Shown piece by piece: positions 48,972-57,926 of a stretch of 64,000 bases of DNA. How positions within the stretch are numbered: position 1 is the stretch's first letter; every line of letters begins with the position of its first letter. The stretch is from Leclercia adecarboxylata. Its GTDB lineage: Bacteria > Pseudomonadota > Gammaproteobacteria > Enterobacterales > Enterobacteriaceae. A program made the position numbers and the translations under genes. Location of the stretch: positions 2,046,001 through 2,110,000 of the forward strand of contig NZ_CP040889.1 in the NCBI RefSeq assembly GCF_006171285.1, in the 5' to 3' direction. The notes beneath the pieces were generated by a model, which was not told the origin of the DNA, searched no databases, and saw only the letters and a list, made by a program, of their open reading frames with translations.

Positions 48972-50156
48972 TCACACCGCCTGCTCGTGGTGCGAGGCGC
49001 GGGAGGCCAGCGGCAGCCAGCAGAGCACAATCAGCAGGCCCATAAGCAACATTAGCAGCCCGAGGCTCGCCTGGCCGTTTTGCGGCATCATCGCCGAGAG
49101 CCAGGCCAGCGCGCCGGAGCCGATATTCTGCAAACCCCCCACCAGCGCCCCGGCGGTGCCGGCGAGGTACGGGAACGGCTCCATCGCGCCGCTGGTCGCC
49201 AGCGGGAACAGCATCCCCGCGCCAAAGAAGAACAGCGCGGCCGGGATCAGCAGGGTCCAGACGTTCATTACCCCGAACAGCCCCGGGATCCACATCATCA
49301 GCCCCGCCAGCAGGCAGCTCAGCACCGACTGCCACATCAGGGTGGAGAACCTTTTGTTGGCGCGACCGGCAAACCAGGCGCCGAAAAACGCCGCCGGGAT
49401 CGGCAGGATAAACAGAATGCTCACCACCATACTGCTGAGACCGAGCCCGGCACCCAGCAACACGCCCGAACTGGCTTCGAATACCGCGATACCCGCCAGG
49501 CCCCCCACCAGCATCAGCACGTAGCAGTTAAACGCCCCGTTGCCGAAGAGGATTTTGTAGCTGGTGAGAAGCTTTGTGCGCGGCGCTTCGGCGGGCCGGG
49601 TTTCCGGCATCCAGCGCGCCATGCTGAAGGTGACGATGACGCACAGCACCAGCAGAAAACCATAGCAGGCGCGCCAGGACCAGGCGGTATCCAGCAGGCC
49701 GCCAATCAGCGGGGCCAGCAGCGGGCTGACCAGAATGCCCATGTTCAGCAGGCTGTTGGCATGACGCAGCTGGCTGCCTTCATAGAGATCGCGCGGCAGG
49801 GTGCGCGCCATCACGCCGCCGACGCCGGTGCCAACGCCCTGCAGCGCGCTGGCGGCAATCAGCACGCTCAGGCTGTGGGTGGTCATGGCGATGACCGTAG
49901 CTACCATAAAAATGGTCATCCCGACCAGGATCACCGGACGGCGGCCGACGCGATCCGAGAGCGGGCCGTAAAAGAGCTGCGACACGCCATAGGTCAGCAG
50001 ATAGGCGCCCATCACGCTCTGGACCGCCCCTTCACGCACCTGGAGTTCCTTCGCCATGTCCGCAATGGCCGGGATATAGATGGTTTGCGCCATCTGACCG
50101 ACGGCCACCAGCAAGATCAACATCAAGAGTAAATTAACGTTCCGCTGCCTTTTCAT
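48972..50156 (-). CDS. emrD: multidrug efflux MFS transporter EmrD
   Basis: 394 residues with 12 membrane segments, nearly identical to E. coli EmrD. Inner-membrane proton antiporter for amphipathic compounds and uncouplers. The MFS motif A FYGPLSDRVGRRPVIL (about 57-72) is intact. The start MKRQRNVNLLLMLILL is chosen from the family; a long upstream open frame has no homology. It follows the EamA pseudogene on the same strand. Confidence 0.96.
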   Translation of the reverse strand: MKRQRNVNLLLMLILLVAVGQMAQTIYIPAIADMAKELQVREGAVQSVMGAYLLTYGVSQLFYGPLSDRVGRRPVILVGMTIFMVATVIAMTTHSLSVLIAASALQGVGTGVGGVMARTLPRDLYEGSQLRHANSLLNMGILVSPLLAPLIGGLLDTAWSWRACYGFLLVLCVIVTFSMARWMPETRPAEAPRTKLLTSYKILFGNGAFNCYVLMLVGGLAGIAVFEASSGVLLGAGLGLSSMVVSILFILPIPAAFFGAWFAGRANKRFSTLMWQSVLSCLLAGLMMWIPGLFGVMNVWTLLIPAALFFFGAGMLFPLATSGAMEPFPYLAGTAGALVGGLQNIGSGALAWLSAMMPQNGQASLGLLMLLMGLLIVLCWLPLASRASHHEQAV

Positions 50157-50331
50157 GTCGCTGAATACTTTTGCCAAAAGTGAGAAATAAAGAATAAGTG
50201 ACTGCGCATTCCCATAAATGCGCGAGGAATCTACCACAGTGAGATGACAAGTTAAGCCTTGCGGTGGTGAATGGAGGAGGGCAGAAAGGCAGGATAAGTA
50301 AACAAGAACGGCAACTAATGTTGCCAGCGGA

Positions 50332-51165
50332 TCAGGCCAGGCGCAGCAATATTGCGCCAGCGGCAATGCCCACCGCGGCCGCGATGCGCAGTGCGGCAAC
50401 CAGCTCTTTTAAAAGTATAAAAGCGATAAGCGCGCCAAAGAGAATAGAGGTTTCACGCAAAGCCGCCACTACCGCCAGCGGTGCCTGAGTCATCGCCCAG
50501 AGCGCCAGCCCTTAGGAGCCCATGGTGGCCACGCCGCCGAGCAGCCCCTTTTTCCAGTGCAGGCGCAGGTAGCCGGACGCCTCCCGGCGGTGCGTCACCA
50601 TCGCCCAGCACAGCAGGCAGAAGCCGTTCATAAAGAAGGTCCAGAACGTGTAGCCCAGGGCGGTATTCGATAACCGTACTCCGGTGCCGTCCACCAGGGT
50701 ATATCCGGCGATAAAGCAGGCGTTAATCAGCGCCAGCCAGATCCCCTTGCGCGATTGCATTCGGCCGTTTATCGCCATCACCAGAATCGACAGACAGATA
50801 ACGGCGATGCCAGCCCATGCCAGCCCGGATAACGTATCGCCCAGGGTGAACACGCTAATCAAGGCCACCAGCAGCGGCGCGGTGCCGCGCATCAGCGGGT
50901 AGGTCTGGCTCATATCGGAGACCTGATAGGTCTTCGCCACCAGCACCGTGTAGACCACCTGCAGTGCACAGGAGACGATCAAATAAGGCCAGCTGGCCGC
51001 CGAGGGCTGGGGCGAGAAAGGGAGGCAGATCAGGGCGATAAGCGTTGCGGAGCCGCTCACACTGATGGCGGAGTAGAGTTTGTCCGTCCCGGCTTTGACG
51101 ATGGCGTTCCAGCTGGCGTGCAGCAGCGCGGCAAAAAGCAGAATGCAGAAAACGGTCAGGGTCAT
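50332..51165 (-). pseudogene. EamA-family (DMT) transporter with an internal stop codon
   Basis: MTLTVFCILLFAALLHASWN starts a DMT-type transporter. After 217 codons a TAA (50512-50514) interrupts it at VATMGS. Reading through, the same frame continues GLALWAMTQAPLAVVAALRE to ILLRLA and stops at 50332, giving a normal 277-residue protein with about ten membrane segments. One base (TAA for TAT or TAC) explains the lesion. Substrate unknown. Confidence 0.85.
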
Positions 51166-51227
51166 GGCGTGTCTGGTGATGTATTGTCACCAGAACTTAA
51201 CATTCATGGCTGAGGTGTGCCAGCCAG

Positions 51228-51674
51228 TTACACCGCGCAGAACAGGCGGTGCGTCACGCGCGGCTCATCCACGACCAGCGTAAAGCCAGCCCGCTGGTAG
51301 AAGGCCCAGGCGGTCTGGGGCGCATGGGTATTGAGAAAATCGAACCAGACGCTGGCATCGGCCATCACCACGGCGAGCAGCTGTTTGCCGATACCCAGCC
51401 CCCGGCAGCTTTCGCTGATATAGAGATGGCGGATACGACCAGCCCGCGGCTGCTGGCTGAACGGATCGCGGTTTAGCCCGCAAATTCCCACCAGTTTGCC
51501 GTTCAGAAACGCCCCCAGCAGCTTTTCACCCGGGGCGTTAAAGCGATTTTCACCCCGTTCCCAGTTCTCTTCGAGCCTGCGCAACATATTGAAGTTGCGC
51601 GCGGTGCTCTCGGTTTTCAGCGCGATATACCCCGGTTCGTCCGGCGTAACGGGCTCAATTAACAAACGCAACAT
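51228..51674 (-). CDS. GNAT-family N-acetyltransferase
   Basis: 148 residues. GNAT fold with the acetyl-CoA motif RIRHLYISESCRGLGIGKQL (about 80-99; R/QxxGxG/A as RGLGIG) and the C-terminal AFYQRAGFT. Substrate unknown. It lies between the tisB terminator and the EamA pseudogene on the minus strand. Confidence 0.85.
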   Translation of the reverse strand: MLRLLIEPVTPDEPGYIALKTESTARNFNMLRRLEENWERGENRFNAPGEKLLGAFLNGKLVGICGLNRDPFSQQPRAGRIRHLYISESCRGLGIGKQLLAVVMADASVWFDFLNTHAPQTAWAFYQRAGFTLVVDEPRVTHRLFCAV

Positions 51675-51691
51675 AGCGCATTCCCTCGTTA

Positions 51692-51720
51692 TTAAAGAGG
51701 GGCGGTTTCCCGCCCCTCTT
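51692..51720 (-). terminator. tisAB transcript terminator
   Basis: A perfect 11-bp stem (51695-51705 with 51710-51720) with a 4-nt loop is followed on the minus strand by TTTAAT. It lies 21 bp after the tisB stop and 18 bp before the GNAT gene. Confidence 0.8.
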
Positions 51721-51740
51721 CGGTGCGGCTTGAACCTGAA

Positions 51741-51830
51741 TCACTTAACGTATTTCAGGACAGCATCAAGCAGTTGCAGTGCTGCAACAATGAGTTTGAG
51801 GATAAGTACAACCATATCCACTACGCTCAT
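51741..51830 (-). CDS. tisB: SOS-induced membrane toxin TisB (type I toxin-antitoxin)
   Basis: 29 codons, ATG at 51830 and TGA at 51741. The segment LILKLIVAALQLLDAVLKY is identical to E. coli TisB; the N-terminus is MSVVDMVV. It is a single amphipathic membrane helix that forms pores, lowers the proton motive force and promotes persistence. AGGAGA precedes the start. Upstream lie a long leader carrying the IstR-complementary site, and a LexA box. Confidence 0.93.
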   Translation of the reverse strand: MSVVDMVVLILKLIVAALQLLDAVLKYVK

Positions 51831-51897
51831 ACGCGTCTCCTCTGGTTAAGGAGCACGATGCTGGCGTACCTTTCCGCCGCCTGTGACCAGCACCTTT

Positions 51898-51919
51898 GTT
51901 GACGTAACACAGTGTGCTC
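51898..51919 (-). promoter_or_regulatory. IstR target site in the tisAB leader
   Basis: These 22 bp are identical, on the plus strand, to the first 22 nt of the IstR RNA (52149-52170). The minus-strand tisAB mRNA is therefore perfectly antisense to IstR here, matching the E. coli mechanism in which IstR-1 pairs at a ribosome standby site upstream of tisB. Confidence 0.88.
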
Positions 51920-52034
51920 AGGTGGGGAGTGGAGGCGCTGACGGCACCACCCGTTTCAGCCAGGACTTCGTTGCGCCGGTGTACTACGAGCGGCTCCCCT
52001 CACACCCTGTGAACACACCCAGTATAGATAAATA

Positions 52035-52050
52035 CTGTATATATGAACAG
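52035..52050. promoter_or_regulatory. LexA box of tisAB/istR
   Basis: CTGTATATATGAACAG fits the SOS box CTGT-N8-ACAG exactly. It lies between the divergent tisAB and istR units and should repress tisAB (and any longer IstR-2 form) until DNA damage. Confidence 0.92.
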
Positions 52051-52148
52051 TAATTTATGGACAAAACGTGAAGAGCGATCCATACTCAAATGCGTCAAAA
52101 TTCGTGCCGAAAATTGCGCGTTCCTGTGCGATCGCGTATACTTCGTGC

Positions 52149-52226
52149 GTTGACGTAACACAGTGTGCTCTGCGGTCACCAGCCGCAAACGCTGTAAAAA
52201 AAACCTCGCTCCGGCGGGGTTTTTTG
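52149..52226 (+). ncRNA. istR: IstR antisense RNA (antitoxin of tisB)
   Basis: TTGCGC (52114-52119), a 17-bp spacer and TATACT (52137-52142) form a good sigma70 promoter with a predicted start at about 52149. The RNA would be about 78 nt, begin GTTGACGTAACACAG and end in the CCTCGC-TCCG-GCGGGG hairpin with a T run (52204-52226). Its 5' end is perfectly complementary to the tisAB leader. It is the constitutive inhibitor of TisB synthesis. Confidence 0.88.
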
Positions 52227-52249
52227 TTTTCATCACCCGACAAACGAAA

Positions 52250-52265
52250 CGTGATCCCTGACACA
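52250..52265. promoter_or_regulatory. CRP-like site of the ilvB promoter
   Basis: CGTGATCCCTGACACA matches TGTGA-N6-TCACA at 8 of 10 positions. TATAAA at 52318-52323 is the likely -10 of ilvB. The E. coli ilvBN operon is CRP-activated; here this is inferred from position. Confidence 0.55.
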
Positions 52266-52354
52266 TTTTCAGGCAGATGAAAATAATTCCATTGTCTCGT
52301 CTGTAAACCTGTGCTTGTATAAATCCACTCAATGATTCCAGAGACAGGTTCCTA

Positions 52355-52453
52355 ATGACCTCTTCCATGCTGACCTCGACCCTACTAAAAACTGCGCACC
52401 CAGCCGCAGTGGTCGTCGTGCGTGTGGTGGTCGTCGTCGGCAATGCGCCGTAG
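52355..52453 (+). CDS. ivbL: ilvBN leader peptide IvbL
   Basis: 32 codons, starting MTSSMLTSTLLKTAHPAAV and rich in regulatory codons: nine Val in the stretch following Pro-Ala-Ala (AVVVVRVVVVVGNAP). Ribosome stalling at Val and Leu codons when these amino acids are scarce prevents formation of the downstream terminator. Same length as E. coli IvbL. Confidence 0.93.
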   Translation: MTSSMLTSTLLKTAHPAAVVVVRVVVVVGNAP

Positions 52454-52477
52454 GGACTGGATCAACACACGATTCCA

Positions 52478-52508
52478 AACCCCGCCGGCGCAAACCGGCG
52501 GGGTTTTT
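52478..52508 (+). terminator. ilvBN attenuator terminator
   Basis: A perfect 11-bp stem (52478-52488 with 52495-52505) with a 6-nt loop and T5 lies 24 bp after the ivbL stop and 45 bp before ilvB. It is the attenuator controlled by ivbL translation. Confidence 0.92.
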
Positions 52509-52552
52509 GTTTAAAGCCTCCCGGAAAGTCGGCCCATAAGAAGGACTGGAGC

Positions 52553-54241
52553 ATGGCAAGTTCGGGCACAACATCACACAAGACGCGTTTCACAGGCGCG
52601 CAGTTAATCGTTCATCTGCTGGAACGTCAGGGCATTACCACGGTTGCGGGTATTCCTGGCGGGACGGTACTCCCGCTGTATGACGCTTTAAGCCAGAGCA
52701 CGCAGATCCGCCACGTGCTGGCGCGACACGAGCAGGGCGCAGGCTTTATCGCCCAGGGCATGGCGCGTACGCAGGGCAAACCGGCGGTCTGTATGGCCTG
52801 TAGCGGGCCAGGGGCCACCAATCTGGTGACCGCCATCGCCGATGCGCGCCTCGACTCCATCCCGTTAGTCTGCATTACCGGCCAGGTGCCCGCCTCGATG
52901 ATCGGCACCGACGCATTTCAGGAAGTAGACACCTACGGCATCTCTATCCCCATCACCAAGCACAACTACTTAGTGCGTGATATCAGCGAATTACCGCAGG
53001 TTATCAGCGATGCGTTCCGCATCGCCCAGTCCGGTCGTCCGGGTCCGGTGTGGATAGACATTCCTAAGGATGTGCAGACCGCTGAAATTGAGATCGACGT
53101 GCTGCCTGAGCCGGGCACCCGCGCGCCATCGCCGGAATTCAGCGCTGACAGCGTGCGCGAAGCCGCAGCCATGATTAACGCCGCGCAGCGCCCGGTGCTC
53201 TATCTGGGCGGCGGGGTGATTGATGCGCCTGACGCGGTGCGCAGCCTGGCTGAAAAAGCGAATCTGCCGACCACCATGACCCTGATGGCGCTGGGCATGC
53301 TGCCAAAAGCGCACCCGCTGTCGCTGGGCATGCTCGGGATGCACGGCGCGCGCAGCACCAACTTTATTCTGCAGGAAGCCGATCTGCTGATCGTTCTCGG
53401 GGCGCGTTTTGATGACCGGGCGATTGGCAAAACCGAGCAGTTCTGCCCGAACGCCAAAATCATTCACGTGGATATCGACCGCGCGGAGCTGGGTAAAATC
53501 AAGCAGCCGCACGTCGCGATTCAGGGCGATGTTAACGAGGTGCTGGCGCAGCTGCTGCCGCACATTGACGCCACTCCGCGCACCGCGTGGCGTGAGCAGG
53601 TGACCGGCCTGCAGCAGGAGTTCCCGGGGGCCATCCCGACTGAAGGCGATCCACTCAGCCACTACGGGCTGATTAACGCCGTAGCCGCCTGCGTGGACGA
53701 CAGCGCCATCATCACCACCGACGTGGGCCAGCATCAGATGTGGACCGCCCAGGCCTATCCGCTGAACCGTCCGCGCCAGTGGCTGACCTCCGGCGGTCTG
53801 GGCACCATGGGCTTTGGCCTGCCTGCGGCGGTGGGTGCGGCGCTGGCGAACCCGGATCGCAAGGTGATCTGCTTCTCCGGCGACGGCAGCCTGATGATGA
53901 ACATTCAGGAGATGGCCACCGCGGCGGAAAACCAGCTGGATGTGAAAATCATCCTGATGAATAACGAGGCGCTGGGCCTGGTGCATCAGCAGCAGAGCCT
54001 GTTCTACAAGCAGGGGGTGTTTGCCGCCACCTATCCGGGCACGATCAACTTTATGCAGATTGCCGCCGGGTTTGGCCTTTACACCTGCGATCTGAACGCC
54101 GAAGCGGATGCGCAGGCCGCGCTGCAGGAGGCGATTTCACGTCCGGGCCCGGCCCTGATCCACGTGCGTATCGATCCACTACAAAAAGTTTATCCGATGG
54201 TACCGCCGGGTGCGGCCAATACAGAAATGGTGGGGGAATAA
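52553..54241 (+). CDS. ilvB: acetolactate synthase I, catalytic subunit
   Basis: 562 residues, same as E. coli. A TPP- and FAD-dependent enzyme for the first common step of valine, leucine and isoleucine synthesis. N-terminal TPP-binding glutamate region (RHEQGAGFIAQG), central FAD domain, and the C-terminal TPP motif GDGSLMMNIQEM...IILMNN are intact. Preceded by a GGAGC ribosome binding site; ilvN follows 3 bp later. Controlled by the ivbL attenuator. Confidence 0.98.
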   Translation: MASSGTTSHKTRFTGAQLIVHLLERQGITTVAGIPGGTVLPLYDALSQSTQIRHVLARHEQGAGFIAQGMARTQGKPAVCMACSGPGATNLVTAIADARLDSIPLVCITGQVPASMIGTDAFQEVDTYGISIPITKHNYLVRDISELPQVISDAFRIAQSGRPGPVWIDIPKDVQTAEIEIDVLPEPGTRAPSPEFSADSVREAAAMINAAQRPVLYLGGGVIDAPDAVRSLAEKANLPTTMTLMALGMLPKAHPLSLGMLGMHGARSTNFILQEADLLIVLGARFDDRAIGKTEQFCPNAKIIHVDIDRAELGKIKQPHVAIQGDVNEVLAQLLPHIDATPRTAWREQVTGLQQEFPGAIPTEGDPLSHYGLINAVAACVDDSAIITTDVGQHQMWTAQAYPLNRPRQWLTSGGLGTMGFGLPAAVGAALANPDRKVICFSGDGSLMMNIQEMATAAENQLDVKIILMNNEALGLVHQQQSLFYKQGVFAATYPGTINFMQIAAGFGLYTCDLNAEADAQAALQEAISRPGPALIHVRIDPLQKVYPMVPPGAANTEMVGE

Positions 54242-54244
54242 GCC

Positions 54245-54532
54245 ATGCAGAAGCAAAATGATAACGTCATTCTGGAACTCACCGTCCGCAACCACCCTGG
54301 CGTCATGACCCACGTCTGCGGGCTGTTTGCCCGCCGGGCGTTCAACGTGGAAGGCATTCTTTGTTTGCCCATTCAGGGCAGCGAGCACAGTCGCATCTGG
54401 CTGCTGGTGAATGACGATCAGCGTCTGGAGCAGATGATGGCGCAGATCGACAAGCTGGAAGACGTGGTGAAAGTGGTGCGTAACCAGTCCGATCCGACCA
54501 TGTTTAACAAAATTGCGGTGTTCTTCGAGTAA
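54245..54532 (+). CDS. ilvN: acetolactate synthase I, regulatory subunit
   Basis: 95 residues, an ACT domain ([21 protein letters not shown]...) that binds valine and gives feedback inhibition of IlvB. It starts 3 bp after ilvB and ends 1 bp before the stop of the convergent gene deoQ. Confidence 0.97.
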   Translation: MQKQNDNVILELTVRNHPGVMTHVCGLFARRAFNVEGILCLPIQGSEHSRIWLLVNDDQRLEQMMAQIDKLEDVVKVVRNQSDPTMFNKIAVFFE

Positions 54533-54533
54533 C

Positions 54534-55325
54534 TTACTCCCCGGCGGCGTCCGGGGTAATAATCTTCACAAAACCGTTCCGGCAGTGGGCCGGATAGTCT
54601 GCCGGAAGCGGGCGGTCGCTGATCAGCACGTCAAACGCCGACAGCGGCCCGATGCTGGCGGGCGCCACTTCATCAAACAGGGCGTAGCGGGCCAGCAGGA
54701 TCTTACGGATACCGTGCTGAATGGCTTTGCGCTTGGTGGCCAGGTCGTCAAGGTTAAACCAGGTCACGCCGTAGTGCTCATGCACGCCGCTGGCCGAGAT
54801 AAACACCTTGCGCGGGTTGAGGGAGTCCAGCACCGACGGGTTGCTGGTGTCGTAAAACGCATCGCTTTTTGCCCGGTAGGTGCCGCCGCACAGGATCGCG
54901 GTGGCGTTCGGTTTCTCATTGAGCGCCATAAACACGCGATGGGAATAGCAGATGCCGGTAAAGGTGATGTCGTCGGGGATCATGCTGATGACCAGCGGCA
55001 TTTCCGGGCCATTATCGAAAAACACTAAATCGTTTTCCGCCACCATGCCGGCCGCCAGAATGGCGATCGGCAGGTCGTCGGGATGATGCGTCTGGCTGCG
55101 CATCACGGGTGCTGTGGGGGCGGTGGCCGGTTTATTGACCATCACGATATAGCCGCCCAGCAGGGTGAGGGGCAGGACGGTATCATGGTTGTCCGGGCTG
55201 AGATCGCGTCGGATGGTCATGACGGAGACTTCCAGCATCCGGGCGGCATCTTTCAGGTGAATGCGGTCGGTTTTCTTTAACAGCTCAACCAGACGCCGGA
55301 TTCGTTCTTTTTGCTTCGTCTCCAT
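54534..55325 (-). CDS. deoQ: DeoR-family repressor of the deoxyribose locus (DeoQ)
   Basis: 263 residues. N-terminal DeoR-type wHTH (about 8-45; IHLKDAARMLEVSVMTIRRDL) and a sugar-phosphate sensing DeoRC domain (FFDNGPEMPLVISMIPDD, CGGTYRAKSDAFY). It resembles E. coli DeoR but lies divergent to deoKPX, as deoQ does in Salmonella. It probably represses deoKPX and itself. The ilvN gene ends against it, marking an insertion point relative to E. coli. Confidence 0.82.
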   Translation of the reverse strand: METKQKERIRRLVELLKKTDRIHLKDAARMLEVSVMTIRRDLSPDNHDTVLPLTLLGGYIVMVNKPATAPTAPVMRSQTHHPDDLPIAILAAGMVAENDLVFFDNGPEMPLVISMIPDDITFTGICYSHRVFMALNEKPNATAILCGGTYRAKSDAFYDTSNPSVLDSLNPRKVFISASGVHEHYGVTWFNLDDLATKRKAIQHGIRKILLARYALFDEVAPASIGPLSAFDVLISDRPLPADYPAHCRNGFVKIITPDAAGE

Positions 55326-55346
55326 TCACCCTCTCCGCACGGTGTG

Positions 55347-55384
55347 ATGTTCCTTAAAACACATTGATGATGCGTCAGGAACAT
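55347..55384. promoter_or_regulatory. candidate DeoQ operator
   Basis: ATGTTCCT (55347-55354) and AGGAACAT (55377-55384) are perfect inverted 8-mers in the deoQ-deoK gap, 22 bp before deoQ. The remaining gap (55385-55648) is AT-rich and holds the promoters; TCGCGATCGCAGTCACA near 55558 is a weak CRP-like site. Confidence 0.45.
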
Positions 55385-55648
55385 TTTTGTTGCGTCATAC
55401 TATACTGCCGCCCGGCCGGAAAGAAAAGTCACTTCTCAAACTGCGTTTACCACTCAATCTATTGTAATTAATGGTTTAATTTTGAATTCCCGTCGTTCCA
55501 TCTCACTTTCTACTCCGCGAGTTGATTAATCATTAAACAGCGTTAATGGATCTGCTAATCGCGATCGCAGTCACAAATGATACGGAAATAACATGATAAT
55601 GTTACGATAATATCATTGTTATGTGATTGTTTCAGAGAGGTAGTAAAC

Positions 55649-56569
55649 ATGGATATCGCGGTTATCGGCTCCAACATGGTGGATCTCATCACCTACATTA
55701 ATCAGATGCCGAAAGAGGGCGAAACCCTCGAAGCCCCGGCCTTTAAGATTGGCTGTGGCGGCAAAGGGGCGAATCAGGCGGTGGCAGCGGCCAAGCTCAA
55801 CTCAAAAGTGATGATGCTCACCAAAGTCGGTGACGATATCTTTGCCGATAACACCATCCGTAACCTGGAATCCTGGGGCATCAATACCACCTATGTGGAA
55901 AAAGTGCCGTGCACCAGCAGCGGCGTGGCGCCCATCTTTGTGAACGCCAACTCCAGCAACAGCATTCTGATTGTGAAGGGTGCCAATAAATTCCTCTCGC
56001 CGGAAGATATCGACCGCGCGGCAGACGATCTGAAAAAGTGTCAGCTTATTGTCCTGCAGCTCGAAGTGCAGCTTGAGACGGTTTATCACGCCATTGAGTT
56101 TGGTAAAAAGCACGGTATTCAGGTTTTATTAAATCCGGCCCCGGCGCTGCGTGAATTAGACATGTCCTACGCCTGTAAATGTGATTTCTTTGTGCCGAAT
56201 GAAACCGAGCTGGAAATTCTGACCGGTATGCCGGTAAACACTTACGAGAATATTTGCCTGGCTGCCCGCTCGCTGGTGGATAAAGGGCTGAACAATATTA
56301 TCGTCACCATGGGTGAAAAAGGGGCGCTGTGGCTCACCCGTGATAAAGAAGTCGTGGTCCCGGCCTTTAAAGTGAATGCCGTTGACACCAGCGGAGCGGG
56401 CGATGCCTTTATTGGCTGCTTTGCCCACTATTACGTCCAGAGCGGCAACGTCGAAGCCGCCATGAAAAAAGCCGCTCTCTTTGCCGCGTTCAGCGTCACC
56501 GGGAAAGGTACTCAGTCGTCTTACCCCAGCATTGAACAATTCAATGAGTTCCTGGCATTGAACGAATAA
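55649..56569 (+). CDS. deoK: deoxyribokinase DeoK
   Basis: 306 residues, ribokinase (PfkB) family. GGKGANQAVAAAKL (about 33-46) and the catalytic DTSGAGDAFIG near residue 246 are intact. It phosphorylates 2-deoxy-D-ribose to deoxyribose-5-P, which DeoC then cleaves. Very close to Salmonella DeoK. The start MDIAVIGSNMVDL is preferred to an ATG 33 bp upstream. First gene of deoKPX. Confidence 0.92.
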   Translation: MDIAVIGSNMVDLITYINQMPKEGETLEAPAFKIGCGGKGANQAVAAAKLNSKVMMLTKVGDDIFADNTIRNLESWGINTTYVEKVPCTSSGVAPIFVNANSSNSILIVKGANKFLSPEDIDRAADDLKKCQLIVLQLEVQLETVYHAIEFGKKHGIQVLLNPAPALRELDMSYACKCDFFVPNETELEILTGMPVNTYENICLAARSLVDKGLNNIIVTMGEKGALWLTRDKEVVVPAFKVNAVDTSGAGDAFIGCFAHYYVQSGNVEAAMKKAALFAAFSVTGKGTQSSYPSIEQFNEFLALNE

Positions 56570-56598
56570 TAAAACCCTGCGAAATAAAAGGTAGCACT

Positions 56599-57915
56599 AT
56601 GAACGATAAAAACATCATTCAGATGCCTGACGGCTATCTGAATAAAACCCCTCTGTTCCAGTTTATTTTGTTATCCTGCTTATTCCCGTTATGGGGATGC
56701 GCTGCTGCTTTAAATGATATTTTAATTACGCAATTTAAAAGCGTCTTTGCACTGAGTAATTTTGCTTCAGCGCTGGTGCAAAGCGCGTTTTATGGCGGCT
56801 ATTTCCTTATTGCTATTCCTGCCTCTCTGGTCATTAAAAAGACCAGCTATAAAGTGGCGATCTTAATCGGCTTAACGCTTTATATTGTGGGCTGCACGCT
56901 CTTTTTCCCCGCCTCGCACATGGCAACCTACACCATGTTCCTGGCGGCGATATTTGCCATCGCTATCGGTCTGAGCTTCCTCGAAACGGCGGCTAACACC
57001 TATAGCTCGATGATCGGCCCGAAAGCCTACGCCACGCTGCGCCTGAACGTCAGCCAGACCTTCTACCCGATTGGCGCTGCCGCCGGCATCCTGCTGGGTA
57101 AATATCTGGTCTTCTCCGAAGGCGACAGCCTGGAAAAACAGATGGCGGGCATGAACGCCGAGCAGATCCACAACTTTAAGATTTTGATGCTGGAGAACAC
57201 CCTGGAGCCCTACAGGTACATGATTATGGTCCTGGTGGTGGTGATGGTTCTGTTCCTGTTAACCCGCTTTCCGACCTGCAAAGTGGCACAAACCGCGGAG
57301 CATAAACGCCCGTCGGCGATGGATACCCTGCGCTACCTCGCCACCAATGCCCGCTTCCGTCGCGGTATTGTGGCGCAGTTCCTCTATGTGGGCATGCAGG
57401 TGGCGGTGTGGTCGTTCACCATCCGTCTGGCGCTGGAGCTGGGCGATATCAACGAGCGCGACGCCTCTAACTTCATGGTCTACAGCTTTGCCTGCTTCTT
57501 CATCGGCAAGTTTGTCGCCAACATTCTGATGACCCGCTTTAACCCGGCGAAGGTGCTGATCATGTACTCGGTGATCGGCGCGCTGTTCCTGGCTTACGTG
57601 GCGCTGGCCCCGAGCTTCAGCGCGGTCTATGTCGCGGTGCTGGTGAGCATTCTCTTCGGGCCATGCTGGGCAACCATCTACGCCGGTACCCTTGATACCG
57701 TGGACAACGAGCATACCGAAATGGCCGGGGCGGTGATCGTGATGGCGATTGTCGGCGCGGCGGTAGTGCCAGCGGTTCAGGGCTACGTGGCCGATCTGTT
57801 CCACTCCCTGCAGGCCTCGTTCCTGGTATCAATGCTGTGCTTTGTTTATGTGGGCTTCTACTTCTGGCGTGAGAGCAAAGTGCGCCGCGAGCTGACCGAA
57901 GCCACCGCTTCCTGA
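56599..57915 (+). CDS. deoP: deoxyribose permease DeoP (MFS, FucP family)
   Basis: 438 residues with 12 membrane segments. The motif LFPLWGCAAALNDILITQFK (about 31-50) is the FucP-type N-terminal signature. It imports deoxyribose with protons (by homology to Salmonella DeoP). It follows deoK by 29 bp and precedes deoX by 11 bp. Confidence 0.9.
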   Translation: MNDKNIIQMPDGYLNKTPLFQFILLSCLFPLWGCAAALNDILITQFKSVFALSNFASALVQSAFYGGYFLIAIPASLVIKKTSYKVAILIGLTLYIVGCTLFFPASHMATYTMFLAAIFAIAIGLSFLETAANTYSSMIGPKAYATLRLNVSQTFYPIGAAAGILLGKYLVFSEGDSLEKQMAGMNAEQIHNFKILMLENTLEPYRYMIMVLVVVMVLFLLTRFPTCKVAQTAEHKRPSAMDTLRYLATNARFRRGIVAQFLYVGMQVAVWSFTIRLALELGDINERDASNFMVYSFACFFIGKFVANILMTRFNPAKVLIMYSVIGALFLAYVALAPSFSAVYVAVLVSILFGPCWATIYAGTLDTVDNEHTEMAGAVIVMAIVGAAVVPAVQGYVADLFHSLQASFLVSMLCFVYVGFYFWRESKVRRELTEATAS

Positions 57916-57926
57916 GGAGGATCACC

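Noticed and set aside
49080..50132. 350-codon plus-strand open frame opposite emrD
   Set aside because: Antisense shadow of a conserved transporter, with no family resemblance and no ribosome binding site.
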